Source: Bin107 sp965221655 (GTDB taxonomy: Bacteria; UBA8248). Taken from it: a stretch of DNA of 64,000 nucleotides. The DNA is taken from NCBI GenBank assembly GCA_965221655.1, contig OZ244906.1:1860001-1924000 (forward strand), read 5' to 3'. A program made the translations under genes and the position numbers. The notes below the pieces were generated by a model. It made no database searches and was not told where the DNA came from. It saw only the letters and a list, made by a program, of their open reading frames with translations. Below are positions 42,244-51,462 of the stretch, in pieces (within the stretch, counting starts at the first letter, position 1; each line of letters begins with the position of its first letter).

Positions 42244-43233
42244 ATGAGGTTACGAATCACCCCTTTGCTGATGGGACTGTGCGTCTCGCTTGCCGTGTGG
42301 ACACTCTCGAATCCGGCGTCGGCGGAGGTTTCGTGCGCGGACTGGAACACACGGGAATTCTTCCAACGTGCCGCCGCGAAAGACGTCATCCGCTGCTTGA
42401 AAGCCGTAGCAGACATCAATGCTTTGAACAAAGACGGTTGGACACCGCTGCACGTCGCAGCAGAGTTCAACAAAGACCCGGCGGTTATTGCAGCGCTGGT
42501 GAAAGCAGGAGCAGACATCCACGCACGGACCCAATTCGGCTGGACACCTCTGTACAATGCAGCGTTCCGCAACAACCCGGCAGTGGTAGAGGCACTGGTG
42601 AAGCACGGAGCAGACTTGGGCGCGCGGGATAAAATCGGCTGGACACCGCTGCACGTCGCAGCACGCTACAAAGAAAGCCCGGCGGCCACCACAGTGCTGG
42701 TGAAAGCAGGAGCAGACATCCACGCACGGAGCCAAGGCGACTCGACACCGCTGCACGACGCAGCAGCGGCCAACAAAAACCCGGCGGTCGTAGAAGCATT
42801 GGCGAAGCACGGAGCAGACTTGGGCGCACGGGATGAAGACGGCCAGACACCTCTGCACCAAGCAGCGTTCAACAAAAACCCGGCGGTCGTAGAAGCACTG
42901 GCGAAGCACGGAGCAGACTTGGGTCCGCGGGATAAAATCGGCTCGACACCTCTGCACAAGGCAGCAGCGCACAATAAAAACCCGGCGGTCACAGAGGCAC
43001 TCGCAAAGCACGGAGCAGACTTGGGCGCGCGGAACGAAGACGGCGGGACACCTCTGCACGTAGCAGCATGGCTCAACGAAAACCCGGCGGTCGTAGAAGC
43101 ACTGCTGAATGCCGGGGCGGACGCGGCGGCGAGAGACACGAAGGGCAAGCTGCCCTGGGACTACGCGAAAGAAAATCCCGCGCTCAAGGGAACGAAGGTC
43201 TACTGGCGGCTGAACGAGGCGCGATTCAAGTAG
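42244..43233 (+). CDS. secreted ankyrin-repeat protein
   Basis: The 329-residue precursor has a signal peptide (MRLRITPLLMGLCVSLAVWT, cut near ASA-EV) and seven tandem ankyrin repeats of 33-34 residues (63-298). Each has xxGxTPLHxAA and NPAVVEALxKHGADLGAR-type helices. A capping segment follows (TKGKLPWDYAKENPALKG). Ankyrin stacks mediate protein-protein contacts; export suggests a periplasmic or host/surface partner. The start at 42244 has GGGAG 9 nt upstream; ATG at 42238 is close. The repeats are close in DNA too, indicating recent unit duplication. It is not an obvious member of either neighbouring operon. Confidence 0.85.
   Translation: MRLRITPLLMGLCVSLAVWTLSNPASAEVSCADWNTREFFQRAAAKDVIRCLKAVADINALNKDGWTPLHVAAEFNKDPAVIAALVKAGADIHARTQFGWTPLYNAAFRNNPAVVEALVKHGADLGARDKIGWTPLHVAARYKESPAATTVLVKAGADIHARSQGDSTPLHDAAAANKNPAVVEALAKHGADLGARDEDGQTPLHQAAFNKNPAVVEALAKHGADLGPRDKIGSTPLHKAAAHNKNPAVTEALAKHGADLGARNEDGGTPLHVAAWLNENPAVVEALLNAGADAAARDTKGKLPWDYAKENPALKGTKVYWRLNEARFK
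42430..43137 (+). repeat. tandem coding repeat, seven units of 99-102 bp
   Basis: Seven units of 33-34 codons encode the ankyrin stack. Units 2, 4, 5 and 6 share long identical stretches around AAGCACGGAGCAGACTTGGG, while units 1 and 3 share GCAGGAGCAGACATCCACGC. This gives an alternating two-type pattern in the first half. Gain and loss of units by recombination is expected. Confidence 0.85.
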
Positions 43234-43360
43234 GGGGGAGGCCACCTCGCGCAGCCCCTCCTGCATCAGGGTTGCTCCACATGCTCCCCCAGCGACTTTT
43301 CCATCCACGATCATATATAGTGTCCACCTACCGCCCCCCACTCCCGAGGAGAACCGCGCC

Positions 43361-44080
43361 ATGACCCGCGTCATCGACTTGTCCATGCCCGTCCACATGT
43401 GGATGGAGCGCTACCCGGGCACGCCGCAGCCCGTCATCCAGATGATAGAGACCACCTTCGAATCCGCCCGGCGCATCGGGGCGGACAAGATGGGCTTTCC
43501 CGAGTTGTTCGCCCACAGCGTGTGCATCTTCAGCGAGCACTGCGGCACCCACATCGACGCGAGAAGCCACGGCGGCCACGCCGATTCGTGGTCCGAGCAC
43601 ATTCCGCTGGATAAATGCTACGGGCCGGGGCTGCGCCTCGACCTGCGCCACAAGGCGGCGGGGGCGCCCATCGAAATCGACGACTTGAAAAGCGCCCTCG
43701 ACAAGGAGGGCTGCACAATTCAGGGCGGGGAGATCGTATTCCTCTGGACGGGGGCGGCCGCGTACAACGAGGAGCCGCGCTACCTCACCGAGCACCCCGG
43801 CATGACGGGCGAGAGTGCGGAGTGGCTCATCGACCAGGGCGTGCAGGTGATGGGCATCGACGCGCCGGGCTTCGACCTGCCCATCAAGGAGATGCTCGAG
43901 CGCAAAGACCCCTGGCCGTGCCACCGCCTGTTTCAGACGCACGAGTACTGGCACATCGAGAACCTGTGCAACTTAGAGGCCATTCCCGCAGCGCAAGGCT
44001 TCATCGCCAGCGTATTGCCGCTGCACTGGCGCGGGGCCACGGGCACCCACATCCGCGCCGTCGCCATCGTGAACGAATAG
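43361..44080 (+). CDS. cyclase-family protein (kynurenine formamidase-like), second copy
   Basis: The 239-residue protein has the metal motif HCGTHIDARSHGG (about residues 59-71), closer to the consensus HxGTHxDxxxH than the copy at 1212-1979, and ends with the typical PLHWRGATGTHIRAVAIV. It likely hydrolyses an amide or cyclic amide. ATG at 43361 follows GAGGAGAACCGCGCC. An A/T-rich TATATAGTG about 40 nt upstream may be its -10 region. An iron-dependent alcohol dehydrogenase follows after about 150 nt. Confidence 0.87.
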   Translation: MTRVIDLSMPVHMWMERYPGTPQPVIQMIETTFESARRIGADKMGFPELFAHSVCIFSEHCGTHIDARSHGGHADSWSEHIPLDKCYGPGLRLDLRHKAAGAPIEIDDLKSALDKEGCTIQGGEIVFLWTGAAAYNEEPRYLTEHPGMTGESAEWLIDQGVQVMGIDAPGFDLPIKEMLERKDPWPCHRLFQTHEYWHIENLCNLEAIPAAQGFIASVLPLHWRGATGTHIRAVAIVNE

Positions 44081-44231
44081 AACGCGCACGCCTGCCGCCC
44101 GCGCGCGAGGCCGAAGGTGCGCCTGCGCGCCGTTGCCCGAATCCGTTGCATCGCACGGGTCGCGCGGGGATAATGCGGCCTCCGCAACGCGGCGGACGAC
44201 CCGTTTCCCGGACGCGCAAGGAGCACGCCCC

Positions 44232-45380
44232 ATGTACAGCATTCGCCACCCCCGCAGAACCTGGTTCGGCCTCGGCGCCATCGAGAAGCTCAAAGACGAG
44301 GCGGCGTTTCTGGGCGCGCGAAAAGCGCTTTTCTTCACGGACAAGGGGGTGCGCGGCGCGGGCGTGGCGGATGCGGCGCTGGCTCCGCTCGAAGAGGCGG
44401 GCGTGGGCGTGACGATATACGACGAGTGCCCGCCAGAACCCGCCATCGGCGACCTCGAAGCCGCCTTTGCGCAGTTCCGCGGCGGAGATTTCGACCTGGT
44501 CGTCGGGGTCGGGGGCGGCAGCTCGATGGACATGGCGAAATCCGTCGGCGCCCTGTTGGGCAACGAGGGCGCACCCAGGGACTACCTCGGCGTGGAACTC
44601 CTGCCTCGCCCCGGCGTTACCACCATCCTCGCGCCCACGACGAGCGGAACGGGGGCGGAGGCCACGCCCAACGCCATCTTCTCCGTGCCCGAGGAACAGG
44701 TGAAGCTCGCCATCGTCAGCACGCACGTCATCCCCTTTGCGGCAATCGTCGACCCCGGGCTCACGCTCTCCGCACCGCCCAAGGTTACCTCCGCCGCGGG
44801 CGTGGACGCCTTCACGCACTGTCTGGAGACCTACGTGGCGAGAAACGCCACGCCGCTCAGCGAAACCTACAGCCTGGAGGGCATGCGCCTCATCGCCCGC
44901 TCGCTGCGCCGTGTGTGCGAGGACGGGGCCGACGTCGAGGCCAGAACCGACATGGCCCTGGGTTCTTACTACGGCGGAGTCGCGCTCGCGGGTGCGGGTG
45001 CGGGCGCCATCCACGCCCTGGCGTATCCGCTCGGCTCGCGCTTCCACATCCCCCACGGGGTGAGCAACTCGCTCATGTTCGCCCACGTCGTGAAGGAAAA
45101 CCACGCGGCCGCACCCGAAAAATTCGCCCGCATCGCGGAGATACTCGGCGCACCCACCGAGGGTGCCTCCACCGAGGAGGCGGCGGCGCTTTCGGTCGGT
45201 GCGGTCGAGAAGCTTTGCCGCGACTGCGGGGTGCCCACTCGGCTCGGCGAGGTGGACGTGCCGGCCCACGCCATACCGGAGCTGGCCGAGGCCGCCTTCA
45301 AACTCGACCGCCTGCTCGGCTGCAACCCCAGGGAGCTCACCCTCGAGGACATCGAGAGAATCTACCGCGCAGCGGCCTGA
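44232..45380 (+). CDS. iron-containing alcohol dehydrogenase
   Basis: The 382-residue protein has the Fe-ADH NAD-binding motif GVGGGSSMDMAK (about residues 92-103), APTTSGTGAEATPNAIF, and metal ligands Asp/His in GVDAFTHCLETY and two His in GAIHALAYPLGSRFHIPHG. It oxidises or reduces an alcohol/aldehyde with NAD(P). The ATG at 44232 follows AAGGAGCACGCCCC. It lies 2 nt before yqeC. Confidence 0.92.
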   Translation: MYSIRHPRRTWFGLGAIEKLKDEAAFLGARKALFFTDKGVRGAGVADAALAPLEEAGVGVTIYDECPPEPAIGDLEAAFAQFRGGDFDLVVGVGGGSSMDMAKSVGALLGNEGAPRDYLGVELLPRPGVTTILAPTTSGTGAEATPNAIFSVPEEQVKLAIVSTHVIPFAAIVDPGLTLSAPPKVTSAAGVDAFTHCLETYVARNATPLSETYSLEGMRLIARSLRRVCEDGADVEARTDMALGSYYGGVALAGAGAGAIHALAYPLGSRFHIPHGVSNSLMFAHVVKENHAAAPEKFARIAEILGAPTEGASTEEAAALSVGAVEKLCRDCGVPTRLGEVDVPAHAIPELAEAAFKLDRLLGCNPRELTLEDIERIYRAAA

Positions 45381-45382
45381 AC

Positions 45383-46168
45383 ATGTCCACACAGCCGAGT
45401 TCCACGCAAACGCTGCGCTCGATGATGGGCGTCTCGCCCGGCGACATGGTCTGCGTCATGGGCGCGGGCGGCAAGGCCACGCTCATGAAGCGCCTCGTCC
45501 GCGAGATGCTGGGCGAGCCGTTTCCCGTCATCATCACCAGCACCACGAACCTCCACGCCCTGGGCGGGGCCGACGCACCGCCCGTTCTGCTGAGCGAAGC
45601 GGGGCGCACCGAACTCCAGTCCCTCGCGCGGGAGTGGTCGCGGCGGGGGGCCGTCGTCTGGGTGGAGAAAAAGCTGCCGCGCAACATGTTCCGCGGCCTG
45701 GAGGCGCGCCAGGTAGAGACGCTTCACGCATCGGATTTTGGCGGCGTGATGGTGGTAAAGACCGACGGGGCCAGAAAGCGCCTCATCAAGGCACCGGGGC
45801 CGGGGGAGCCCGTCATCCCCGAGGGGGCGACGCACTGCGTCTTGGTGTTGGGACTCTGCGCGGTTGGCCGCGCGGCGGACGAGAAAATCGTCCACCGCAT
45901 GGAGAGGGTGCGCGCCCTCACGGGTCTGGAAGCCGGTGAGGTCGTCGAGCCGCATCATCTGGCAATGCTGGCGCGCCATCCCGAAAGCTACGCGGGGCGC
46001 TTTCCCAAAGGCGCCAGGCGCATCCTGTACTTAAGCCACTGCACCTCGCCAAAGGCTCTGCGGGACGCACAAGCGGTATTCGAGGCCGTTCCGGAGGACG
46101 TCTACGACTCCATGCTGGCGGGAGACTCCGTGGCGGGGAGTTTTTATCGCAAGGGAGCAGACCGATGA
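45383..46168 (+). CDS. yqeC: selenium-dependent hydroxylase accessory protein YqeC family
   Basis: The 261-residue protein has a P-loop-like VCVMGAGGKATLMKRLV (about residues 23-39), IITSTTNLH, VVKTDGARKRLIKAPGPGEPVIP (equivalent to the YqeC EADGSKxxPLKAP box), HCVLVLGLCAVGRAADEKIVHR and a late GARRILYLSHC. YqeC is found with selenium-dependent molybdenum hydroxylases and is thought to help place selenium in the cofactor. It sits between an Fe-ADH and an M20 peptidase. A molybdenum hydroxylase subunit lies about 7 kb downstream. The match is to the family, with some motif drift. Confidence 0.75.
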   Translation: MSTQPSSTQTLRSMMGVSPGDMVCVMGAGGKATLMKRLVREMLGEPFPVIITSTTNLHALGGADAPPVLLSEAGRTELQSLAREWSRRGAVVWVEKKLPRNMFRGLEARQVETLHASDFGGVMVVKTDGARKRLIKAPGPGEPVIPEGATHCVLVLGLCAVGRAADEKIVHRMERVRALTGLEAGEVVEPHHLAMLARHPESYAGRFPKGARRILYLSHCTSPKALRDAQAVFEAVPEDVYDSMLAGDSVAGSFYRKGADR

Positions 46169-47322
46169 TCGGCGCGGCCGTTCTCAGAGCATCGCTCGAG
46201 GCCCGAGAAGGCGAGATAATCGAGCAAATCGCCGAGGTAGTAGCCATCGACTCGCCGACGTTTCCCCCCGCGGGGACGAACCGCGTCTGTGCCCATTTCG
46301 CGGAAAAATACCGGGCGATGGGCGCCGGGGTGGAGATGATTCCGGGCACGCACGGAACCGGAGACCATATGCTGGCCACGTTCACAGGCGCGAGAAAAGA
46401 GGGGCCGTGCGTGTTCCTGGTCGGGCATTGCGACACCGTCTTTCCCGAAGGAACCGCCGCCCAAAGGCCTTTCTCCGTCAGGGACGGGGTGGCCTACGGC
46501 CCGGGCGTCGCCGACATGAAGGGGTGCCTGGTAACCTGCCAGTTCGCCATCGAGAGTTTGCTTGCCGAGGGATTCGATGCGTTCACGAAGATCCAGGTCC
46601 TCTACGACACCGACGAGGAGCGCGGAAATCCCTCGTCGAGACCGGTGATAGAGCGCATCGGAAAAGACGCCGCCGCCGCGTTGATCATCGAGTCGGGCCG
46701 GGCGGACGGCTCGGTCGTCTCCGCGAGAAAGGGGAGCTGCTTCGGCAAGTTGAGCGCTTCGGGCGTTTCGGCCCATGCGGGCGTCGAGCCCGAAAAGGGC
46801 AGAAGCGCCGTGCACGAGCTCGCCCACAAGATGGTGGCCATCCAGAGTCTCGAACGCGCAGGGGGCACCATCAACATCACCGGTCTCGCGGGCGGAAACA
46901 GGCCACACATCGTGGCGGATGAGGCCTCGTGCCACGTCGAGGTGCGCGCGGAGCGGCAGGATATCCTCGACGACATGACGAACGCGCTGCGCGGCATCGT
47001 CTCCCGGCCCCACGTCGAGGGAACGCGCGCCTCGTTCGAGAACATCAGCGGAAGACCCGCCATGGAACCCAACGCACAGACGGAAAGGCTCCTCTCCGCC
47101 GCAAGCGAAGTTGCCCGGGAGGCGGGCGTCGCCTTTCGGCACACCTCCACAGGCGGGGGGTCGGACGGCAACTATCTCTCCCCGCTCGGAGTCGCCGTCC
47201 TGGACGGTCTCGGACCCGTGGGGGGAAACCTCCACACCGATGAAGAATATCTCGAACTCGACTCCATCGCCCCGCGGGGTGCGCTGCTCGGCGGGCTGAT
47301 CGAGCGTTTGTGCTCAGGATGA
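46165..47322 (+). CDS. M20-family metallopeptidase (carboxypeptidase G2/ArgE-like)
   Basis: The 385-residue enzyme has the M20 zinc site: H88 in VGHCDTVFPEGT, D117 in GPGVADMKG, E151-E152 in DTDEERGN, a dimerisation-domain His (SAHAG) and the final His in NLHTDEEYLEL. The HxDTVFP and DMKG wording is closest to carboxypeptidase G2-like amidohydrolases. ATGA overlaps the yqeC stop. It ends 9 nt inside the convergent CoA transferase gene. It likely deacylates an N-acyl amino acid or cleaves a C-terminal Glu. Confidence 0.9.
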   Translation: MIGAAVLRASLEAREGEIIEQIAEVVAIDSPTFPPAGTNRVCAHFAEKYRAMGAGVEMIPGTHGTGDHMLATFTGARKEGPCVFLVGHCDTVFPEGTAAQRPFSVRDGVAYGPGVADMKGCLVTCQFAIESLLAEGFDAFTKIQVLYDTDEERGNPSSRPVIERIGKDAAAALIIESGRADGSVVSARKGSCFGKLSASGVSAHAGVEPEKGRSAVHELAHKMVAIQSLERAGGTINITGLAGGNRPHIVADEASCHVEVRAERQDILDDMTNALRGIVSRPHVEGTRASFENISGRPAMEPNAQTERLLSAASEVAREAGVAFRHTSTGGGSDGNYLSPLGVAVLDGLGPVGGNLHTDEEYLELDSIAPRGALLGGLIERLCSG

Positions 47323-48573
47323 GGCGCGGGGCGGGTCTTCCAGGGGAATGCCGACCTCCGACCTGGGTTTGGGCTCGGCGACCACCTCGTCTTGCAGCAA
47401 TTTTTCTATTCTCTGCTCACTCCACCCGAGAAAACGCGACAACACCTCGCGCGTATGCTCCCCGTGGAGGGGGGGAGGACCCTGCACCCCGCCGGGATTT
47501 TCCGAAAATTTGAGCGGAACCCCGGTGGTCTTCATCTTGCCCAGAAGCGCGTGCTCCGTCTCCACCACCATCTCCCTGTGGAGGACCTGCTCGTCTTCGA
47601 GCGCCTCGCCGACGTCGTAGACCGGGCTGCACGGAATTCCCTTCTCCTCGAGCAACGCGAGCCACTCGTCTCCATTTCGCCGGGCGAGATATTTCTCCAC
47701 CAAGGGGATGAGCTCGCCCCGGTTCCTCGCGCGGCTGGGGATGTCGACGAACCTGGGGTCGTCGAGCAACTCCGGAGCCTCGATGATGTGGCAGAAATAC
47801 TTCCAGAACCGATCGCTCGTCACGCCGATGATGATTTCCTTGTCCTTCGCCCTGAGCGCCTGATAGGGGACGATTTGAAAGTGCGCCGAACCCCACCGCG
47901 CGCTGAGGCTGCCGTCCATGAAGTAACATCCGCTCAAGTTGGTGAGCAGCGACACGCTGCCGTCGAGCAGGGAGAGGTCGATGTATTGCCCCCTGCCCGT
48001 GCTCTGCCTGGCGAACAACGCGCTGCTCACGCCGTAGGCCGCCCACATGCCCGCCGTGAGATCGCTCAGCGGAACCCCGGCCTTGCAGGGTCCGCCGTCG
48101 GGCTCGCCCGTCGCACTCATGATTCCGCTCATCGCCTGGCCGACGATGTCGAAACCCGAGCGATTGCGGTAGGGGCCCGTTTGCCCGAAGCCGGAAACCG
48201 AAACGTATACCAGGCGGGGGTTCAGTTCGCTCAGCGCGTCGTAGCCCACCCCCAGGCGCGCCGCGACGCCGGGGCGGAAATTTTCGACCACCACGTCCGC
48301 CCGCTCCGCGATGGCGCGCGCGATTTCAACGCCCTCGCTTTTTTTCAGATCGACCACGATGCTCTTCTTGCCCCTGTTCACGCTCAGGAAATAGGCGCTC
48401 TCCCCCTTCTCGAAAGGGGGACCCCAGGTGCGGGTTTCATCCCCGGCTCCGGGCGACTCGATTTTGATCACCTCTGCTCCCAGGTCCGAGAGCATCATGG
48501 TGCAATACGGCCCCGCGAGGATGCGGGAGAAATCCAGTACGCGAATTCCCTGCAATGGTCCTCGTGCGTTCAT
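47314..48573 (-). CDS. CaiB/BaiF (family III) CoA transferase, second copy
   Basis: The 419-residue protein has GIRVLDFSRILAGPYCTMMLSDLGAEVIKIE at its start, FLSVNRGKKSI, VVENFRPG and the catalytic Asp171 in AGVPLSDLTAG. ATG at 48573 follows AAGGTGAGAACG. It is about 25 residues longer than the copy at 15495-16682, mainly at the C-terminus, so the two are not recent duplicates. It stands alone on the minus strand, overlapping the end of the M20 gene. Confidence 0.9.
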   Translation of the reverse strand: MNARGPLQGIRVLDFSRILAGPYCTMMLSDLGAEVIKIESPGAGDETRTWGPPFEKGESAYFLSVNRGKKSIVVDLKKSEGVEIARAIAERADVVVENFRPGVAARLGVGYDALSELNPRLVYVSVSGFGQTGPYRNRSGFDIVGQAMSGIMSATGEPDGGPCKAGVPLSDLTAGMWAAYGVSSALFARQSTGRGQYIDLSLLDGSVSLLTNLSGCYFMDGSLSARWGSAHFQIVPYQALRAKDKEIIIGVTSDRFWKYFCHIIEAPELLDDPRFVDIPSRARNRGELIPLVEKYLARRNGDEWLALLEEKGIPCSPVYDVGEALEDEQVLHREMVVETEHALLGKMKTTGVPLKFSENPGGVQGPPPLHGEHTREVLSRFLGWSEQRIEKLLQDEVVAEPKPRSEVGIPLEDPPRASS

Positions 48574-48753
48574 CGTTCTCACCTTGCATGTCGAGCAAGA
48601 AACATTTTGCGGATTCCGGCAATGTGCAAAGACGCGCGCCGGTCTGTCAAGGAATCTCCTGAAGCGCGGCACGGGCGGCGGGAGCGCATTCGGACACGGG
48701 ACAGACGAGCGAACCGCACGCACACGGCGACGCAAGCCGTGCTCTATCGCCTT

Positions 48754-49791
48754 CTACGAAGAGCGCCTCTCGGGAGAGAAATGCTCCCAGGCACGGCTTT
48801 CGAGCTCCGAAATCCCGTCCGCACACTCGAGGAGAATCCCGCGCGGGGCCGCCACGATTTCCCCGATGGGCGTGAGCTGCGCCCCGCCCGCACTCCGAAC
48901 AACCTCCTGCAGCGCGCGAACCGATTCTGCGGGCGCCGTGAGGAGAAGTTCATAGTCCTCCCCCCCATGCAACGCCCACTCCCGGGGATTTTTCCCCTCA
49001 AGCGACGCCCATTCCACCAGGGCGTCGGAGGCGGGCAACGCATTCTCGCGCAGGATGGCCCCCACCCCGCTCGCTGCGCAGAGGTGATGAATATCGCCCG
49101 CCAGCCCGTCGCTCACGTCCATCATGGCCGTGGCCAGGCCCGATTCCGCGATGGCCACTCCTTCGGCAACGCGGGGGCTGGGCTTCGCCTGTGCAGAGAT
49201 GAGACGCTCGCGAAAATCCTCCCGCAAACCCGTGTGCGATGAGACGCGCAATCCCGCCGCGGCGTCGCCCAAATGCCCCGTCACCAGAATCCGTTCGCCC
49301 AGGCGCGCGCCGCTTCGGAGAAGGAGGTGTTCTCTTCGCGCCTCGCCGACGAGAAACACATCGACGAACAGAGGACCGCTCGTCCGCGTAACGTTTCCGC
49401 CCAGAACCACCACGCCGTATCGCTGTGAGAAGGCACCGATTCCACGGTAAACGTCGTCCAGAAAGGAGAGTGCCGTATCTTCCGGGATACCCAGCGAGAC
49501 GAGAGCGAAGCGCGGCTTTGCTCCCATGGCCGCCACGTCGCTCACGTTCACCGCCAACGATTTATACCCCACGGCGAAGCCGGAAACCTCCCGCGAGGCA
49601 GGGAAGTGCACGCCGCTCACCTGCGCGTCGCAAGTCACCACCCAGCATTTCCCGCCTCCCGCCTGCACGACGGCAGCGTCGTCCCCGTTTCCGACGAGAA
49701 CCTCCGCATCCTCCTCCGGGGGACCGAGGATTGCCCGCAAGCGATCTATCAGGGCGAACTCCCCGATATCCTTCGCCGATTTGCGGCTCAT
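48754..49791 (-). CDS. thiL: thiamine-monophosphate kinase
   Basis: The 345-residue enzyme has the ThiL pattern: GEFALIDRLRAI, NGDDAAVV, the Mg-binding LAVNVSDVAAMGAKPRFALVSL (about residues 76-97), GGNVTRTSG, and MDVSDGLAGDIHHLCAASGVGA with HGGEDYELLLTAP. It phosphorylates thiamine monophosphate to the diphosphate cofactor. The start overlaps the thiE stop (ATGA), giving a thiE-thiL pair. ThDP made here would serve enzymes such as the one at 5771. Confidence 0.93.
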   Translation of the reverse strand: MSRKSAKDIGEFALIDRLRAILGPPEEDAEVLVGNGDDAAVVQAGGGKCWVVTCDAQVSGVHFPASREVSGFAVGYKSLAVNVSDVAAMGAKPRFALVSLGIPEDTALSFLDDVYRGIGAFSQRYGVVVLGGNVTRTSGPLFVDVFLVGEARREHLLLRSGARLGERILVTGHLGDAAAGLRVSSHTGLREDFRERLISAQAKPSPRVAEGVAIAESGLATAMMDVSDGLAGDIHHLCAASGVGAILRENALPASDALVEWASLEGKNPREWALHGGEDYELLLTAPAESVRALQEVVRSAGGAQLTPIGEIVAAPRGILLECADGISELESRAWEHFSPERRSS

Positions 49792-50432
49792 CCCCTCGCT
49801 CTCTCGATGCGCGTGCGCAATCGCCTGGCCGCGGCTTCGGGGTCGGACGCACCCATCACCGCGCCGATGACGGCGACGCCCGCGGCTCCCGCAGCCATCA
49901 CGGATTCCACGTTCTCGACGCTGATTCCGCCGATGGCAACGGCGGGCAAGCCCGGGACGCACCGGGCTATCTTCTCAAACCCCTCCGGCCCTATCGGCGT
50001 CCGTGCATCGGCCTTGCTCCCCGTCTCGAAAACGGGACCCACGCCGACGTAGTCGGCACCCTCGGCGGCGGCCTGCGACGCCCAGGCGGATTTCCCCGCC
50101 GTTACGCCGTAAAACAGCGCATCGCCGCCCAAGGCTCTCGCCCTGGGCAGCGGCAAGTCTTCCTGGCCCAGGTGCACCCCGTCCGCCCCGCAGGCCATGG
50201 CGACGTCCAGCCTATCGTTCACGGCAAGCGTGCAGTCGAACCCATCGAGAGCCTTCTTCAATTCATCGGCCAGGCGAAGCATGTGCGCCCCGCCGACGTT
50301 TTTCTCACGCAGTTGAATCATGCCCGCTCCACCCGCCGCGGCCGCACGCACCGCGTCCGCAAGCGTCCACCCCGAAGCCCGGGACAAAATTTCCCGATCG
50401 GTAATGACGATCAAGGACGGATCGAATTTCAT
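49788..50432 (-). CDS. thiE: thiamine-phosphate synthase
   Basis: The 214-residue TIM barrel has the ThiE motifs: AGGAGMIQLREKNVGG, LAVNDRLDVAMACGADGVHLGQEDLPL, YVGVGPVFETGSKADARTPIG and AIGGISVENVESVMAAGAAGVAVIGAVMGA. It joins the hydroxymethylpyrimidine and thiazole phosphates. ATG at 50432 follows GGAGGCGCG. It precedes thiL with a 4-nt overlap. The rest of thiamine synthesis is not in the window. Confidence 0.93.
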   Translation of the reverse strand: MKFDPSLIVITDREILSRASGWTLADAVRAAAAGGAGMIQLREKNVGGAHMLRLADELKKALDGFDCTLAVNDRLDVAMACGADGVHLGQEDLPLPRARALGGDALFYGVTAGKSAWASQAAAEGADYVGVGPVFETGSKADARTPIGPEGFEKIARCVPGLPAVAIGGISVENVESVMAAGAAGVAVIGAVMGASDPEAAARRLRTRIERARG

Positions 50433-50535
50433 CGCGCCTCCGGGAAGGAAAATCGAAAACGGCCTTGCCGACAATCGATACGGGACCGCAAGAGGCGAAC
50501 GGCGCAAACCAGACCCGGGCGGCTCCCCAAAAACA

Positions 50536-51138
50536 TCACCGAAACGAAACCGCCCGATTCTCGTAGGCGGAGGATTCGCGGGCGGTCGGTTCACCCAGAA
50601 GAGCGCTGCGAATCACGCTGCTCGCTCGCTCGGACCCCCAATCCGTCGTCCCCACAACCCAGGCGAGGAGTTTCTGGTCGCGGCCGATGAGATACGTCGT
50701 CGGCACGAAGCGCACGTTGTGCGTGCGCCCGGAGGTCCACCCCCGGTCGTGCAAAACCGGATAGCCCAACTTCTTTTGCTCCACCCATCTGCGCACCAAG
50801 CCGGGAGCCGCCCTGTCCACGGAAACGGCCAGAACCGTAAAGCCCTCCCCGGCATACTTCTTCTGGAGAGCGGAAAGCCTGGGCATCTCCTCTTGGCAGG
50901 ATGGACACCAGGTGGCGAAAAAAACGAGCATCACCACCTGCCCCTTGAAATCTCCGAGGCGATAGTGCTTGCCGGATACATCCGGATACTGAAAATCAGG
51001 CGGCGGGGCAGCGTTTCCGGGCGCCACCCTCAGGTGATGGAAGCGATTTTGGGCATCGACCGCCAAAGTCGACGTCCCCAGGAACAACGCGACGACCACC
51101 AACAAAAACCGGAGCTTGCACGGCAAGATCGTGCGCAT
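50536..51138 (-). CDS. TlpA/ResA-like thioredoxin-fold protein
   Basis: The 200-residue protein has an N-terminal signal or anchor segment (LRFLLVVVALFLGTSTLAV) and a TlpA-like thioredoxin domain. The redox motif CPSC (C78, C81) is in FFATWCPSCQEEMP and the cis-Pro is in VRFVPTTYLIG. It works outside the cytoplasm as a disulfide reductase, for example in cytochrome c maturation; a pentaheme cytochrome lies about 4 kb away. It is divergent from the U-Y-G-U selenoprotein gene, sharing a 324-nt upstream region. Confidence 0.88.
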   Translation of the reverse strand: MRTILPCKLRFLLVVVALFLGTSTLAVDAQNRFHHLRVAPGNAAPPPDFQYPDVSGKHYRLGDFKGQVVMLVFFATWCPSCQEEMPRLSALQKKYAGEGFTVLAVSVDRAAPGLVRRWVEQKKLGYPVLHDRGWTSGRTHNVRFVPTTYLIGRDQKLLAWVVGTTDWGSERASSVIRSALLGEPTARESSAYENRAVSFR

Positions 51139-51462
51139 GATGCTCCCACGTCAGAGGGGAAAAGACCCCGCGCAAGATAACATATTTCGGATCGCCCGAA
51201 CCATGCGCTCCCTTCGCGCGACGGGAAGGAATTCGCTCGCGCGGGTCGTCCTCGCCGTGCCGCTCGCCTCCTCTGCTCCTGCGGAAGCCGCGCCCCTCAC
51301 CTCCACGGAGGTATTGCCACTCCTCGGAATTTCGGCAGATCCTTCCGGGTGGGCAGCGACAGGGGAGAGAACGCACCCGCCCCACCAGAGCGGCGCGCCA
51401 TACCCCTCGCTCCTCGTTGCGCCTATAATGGGGAGACATTCGCTTGCATCGAGGAGCCAACC
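51139..51462. other. 324-bp divergent intergenic region
   Basis: No convincing gene lies here; a possible plus-strand frame lacks a ribosome site and runs into the selenoprotein start. A TATAAT box at 51424-51429, 34 nt before the plus-strand ATG, is the likely -10 of the selenoprotein gene, but I see no good -35. The other half must hold the promoter of the thioredoxin-like gene. Confidence 0.4.
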
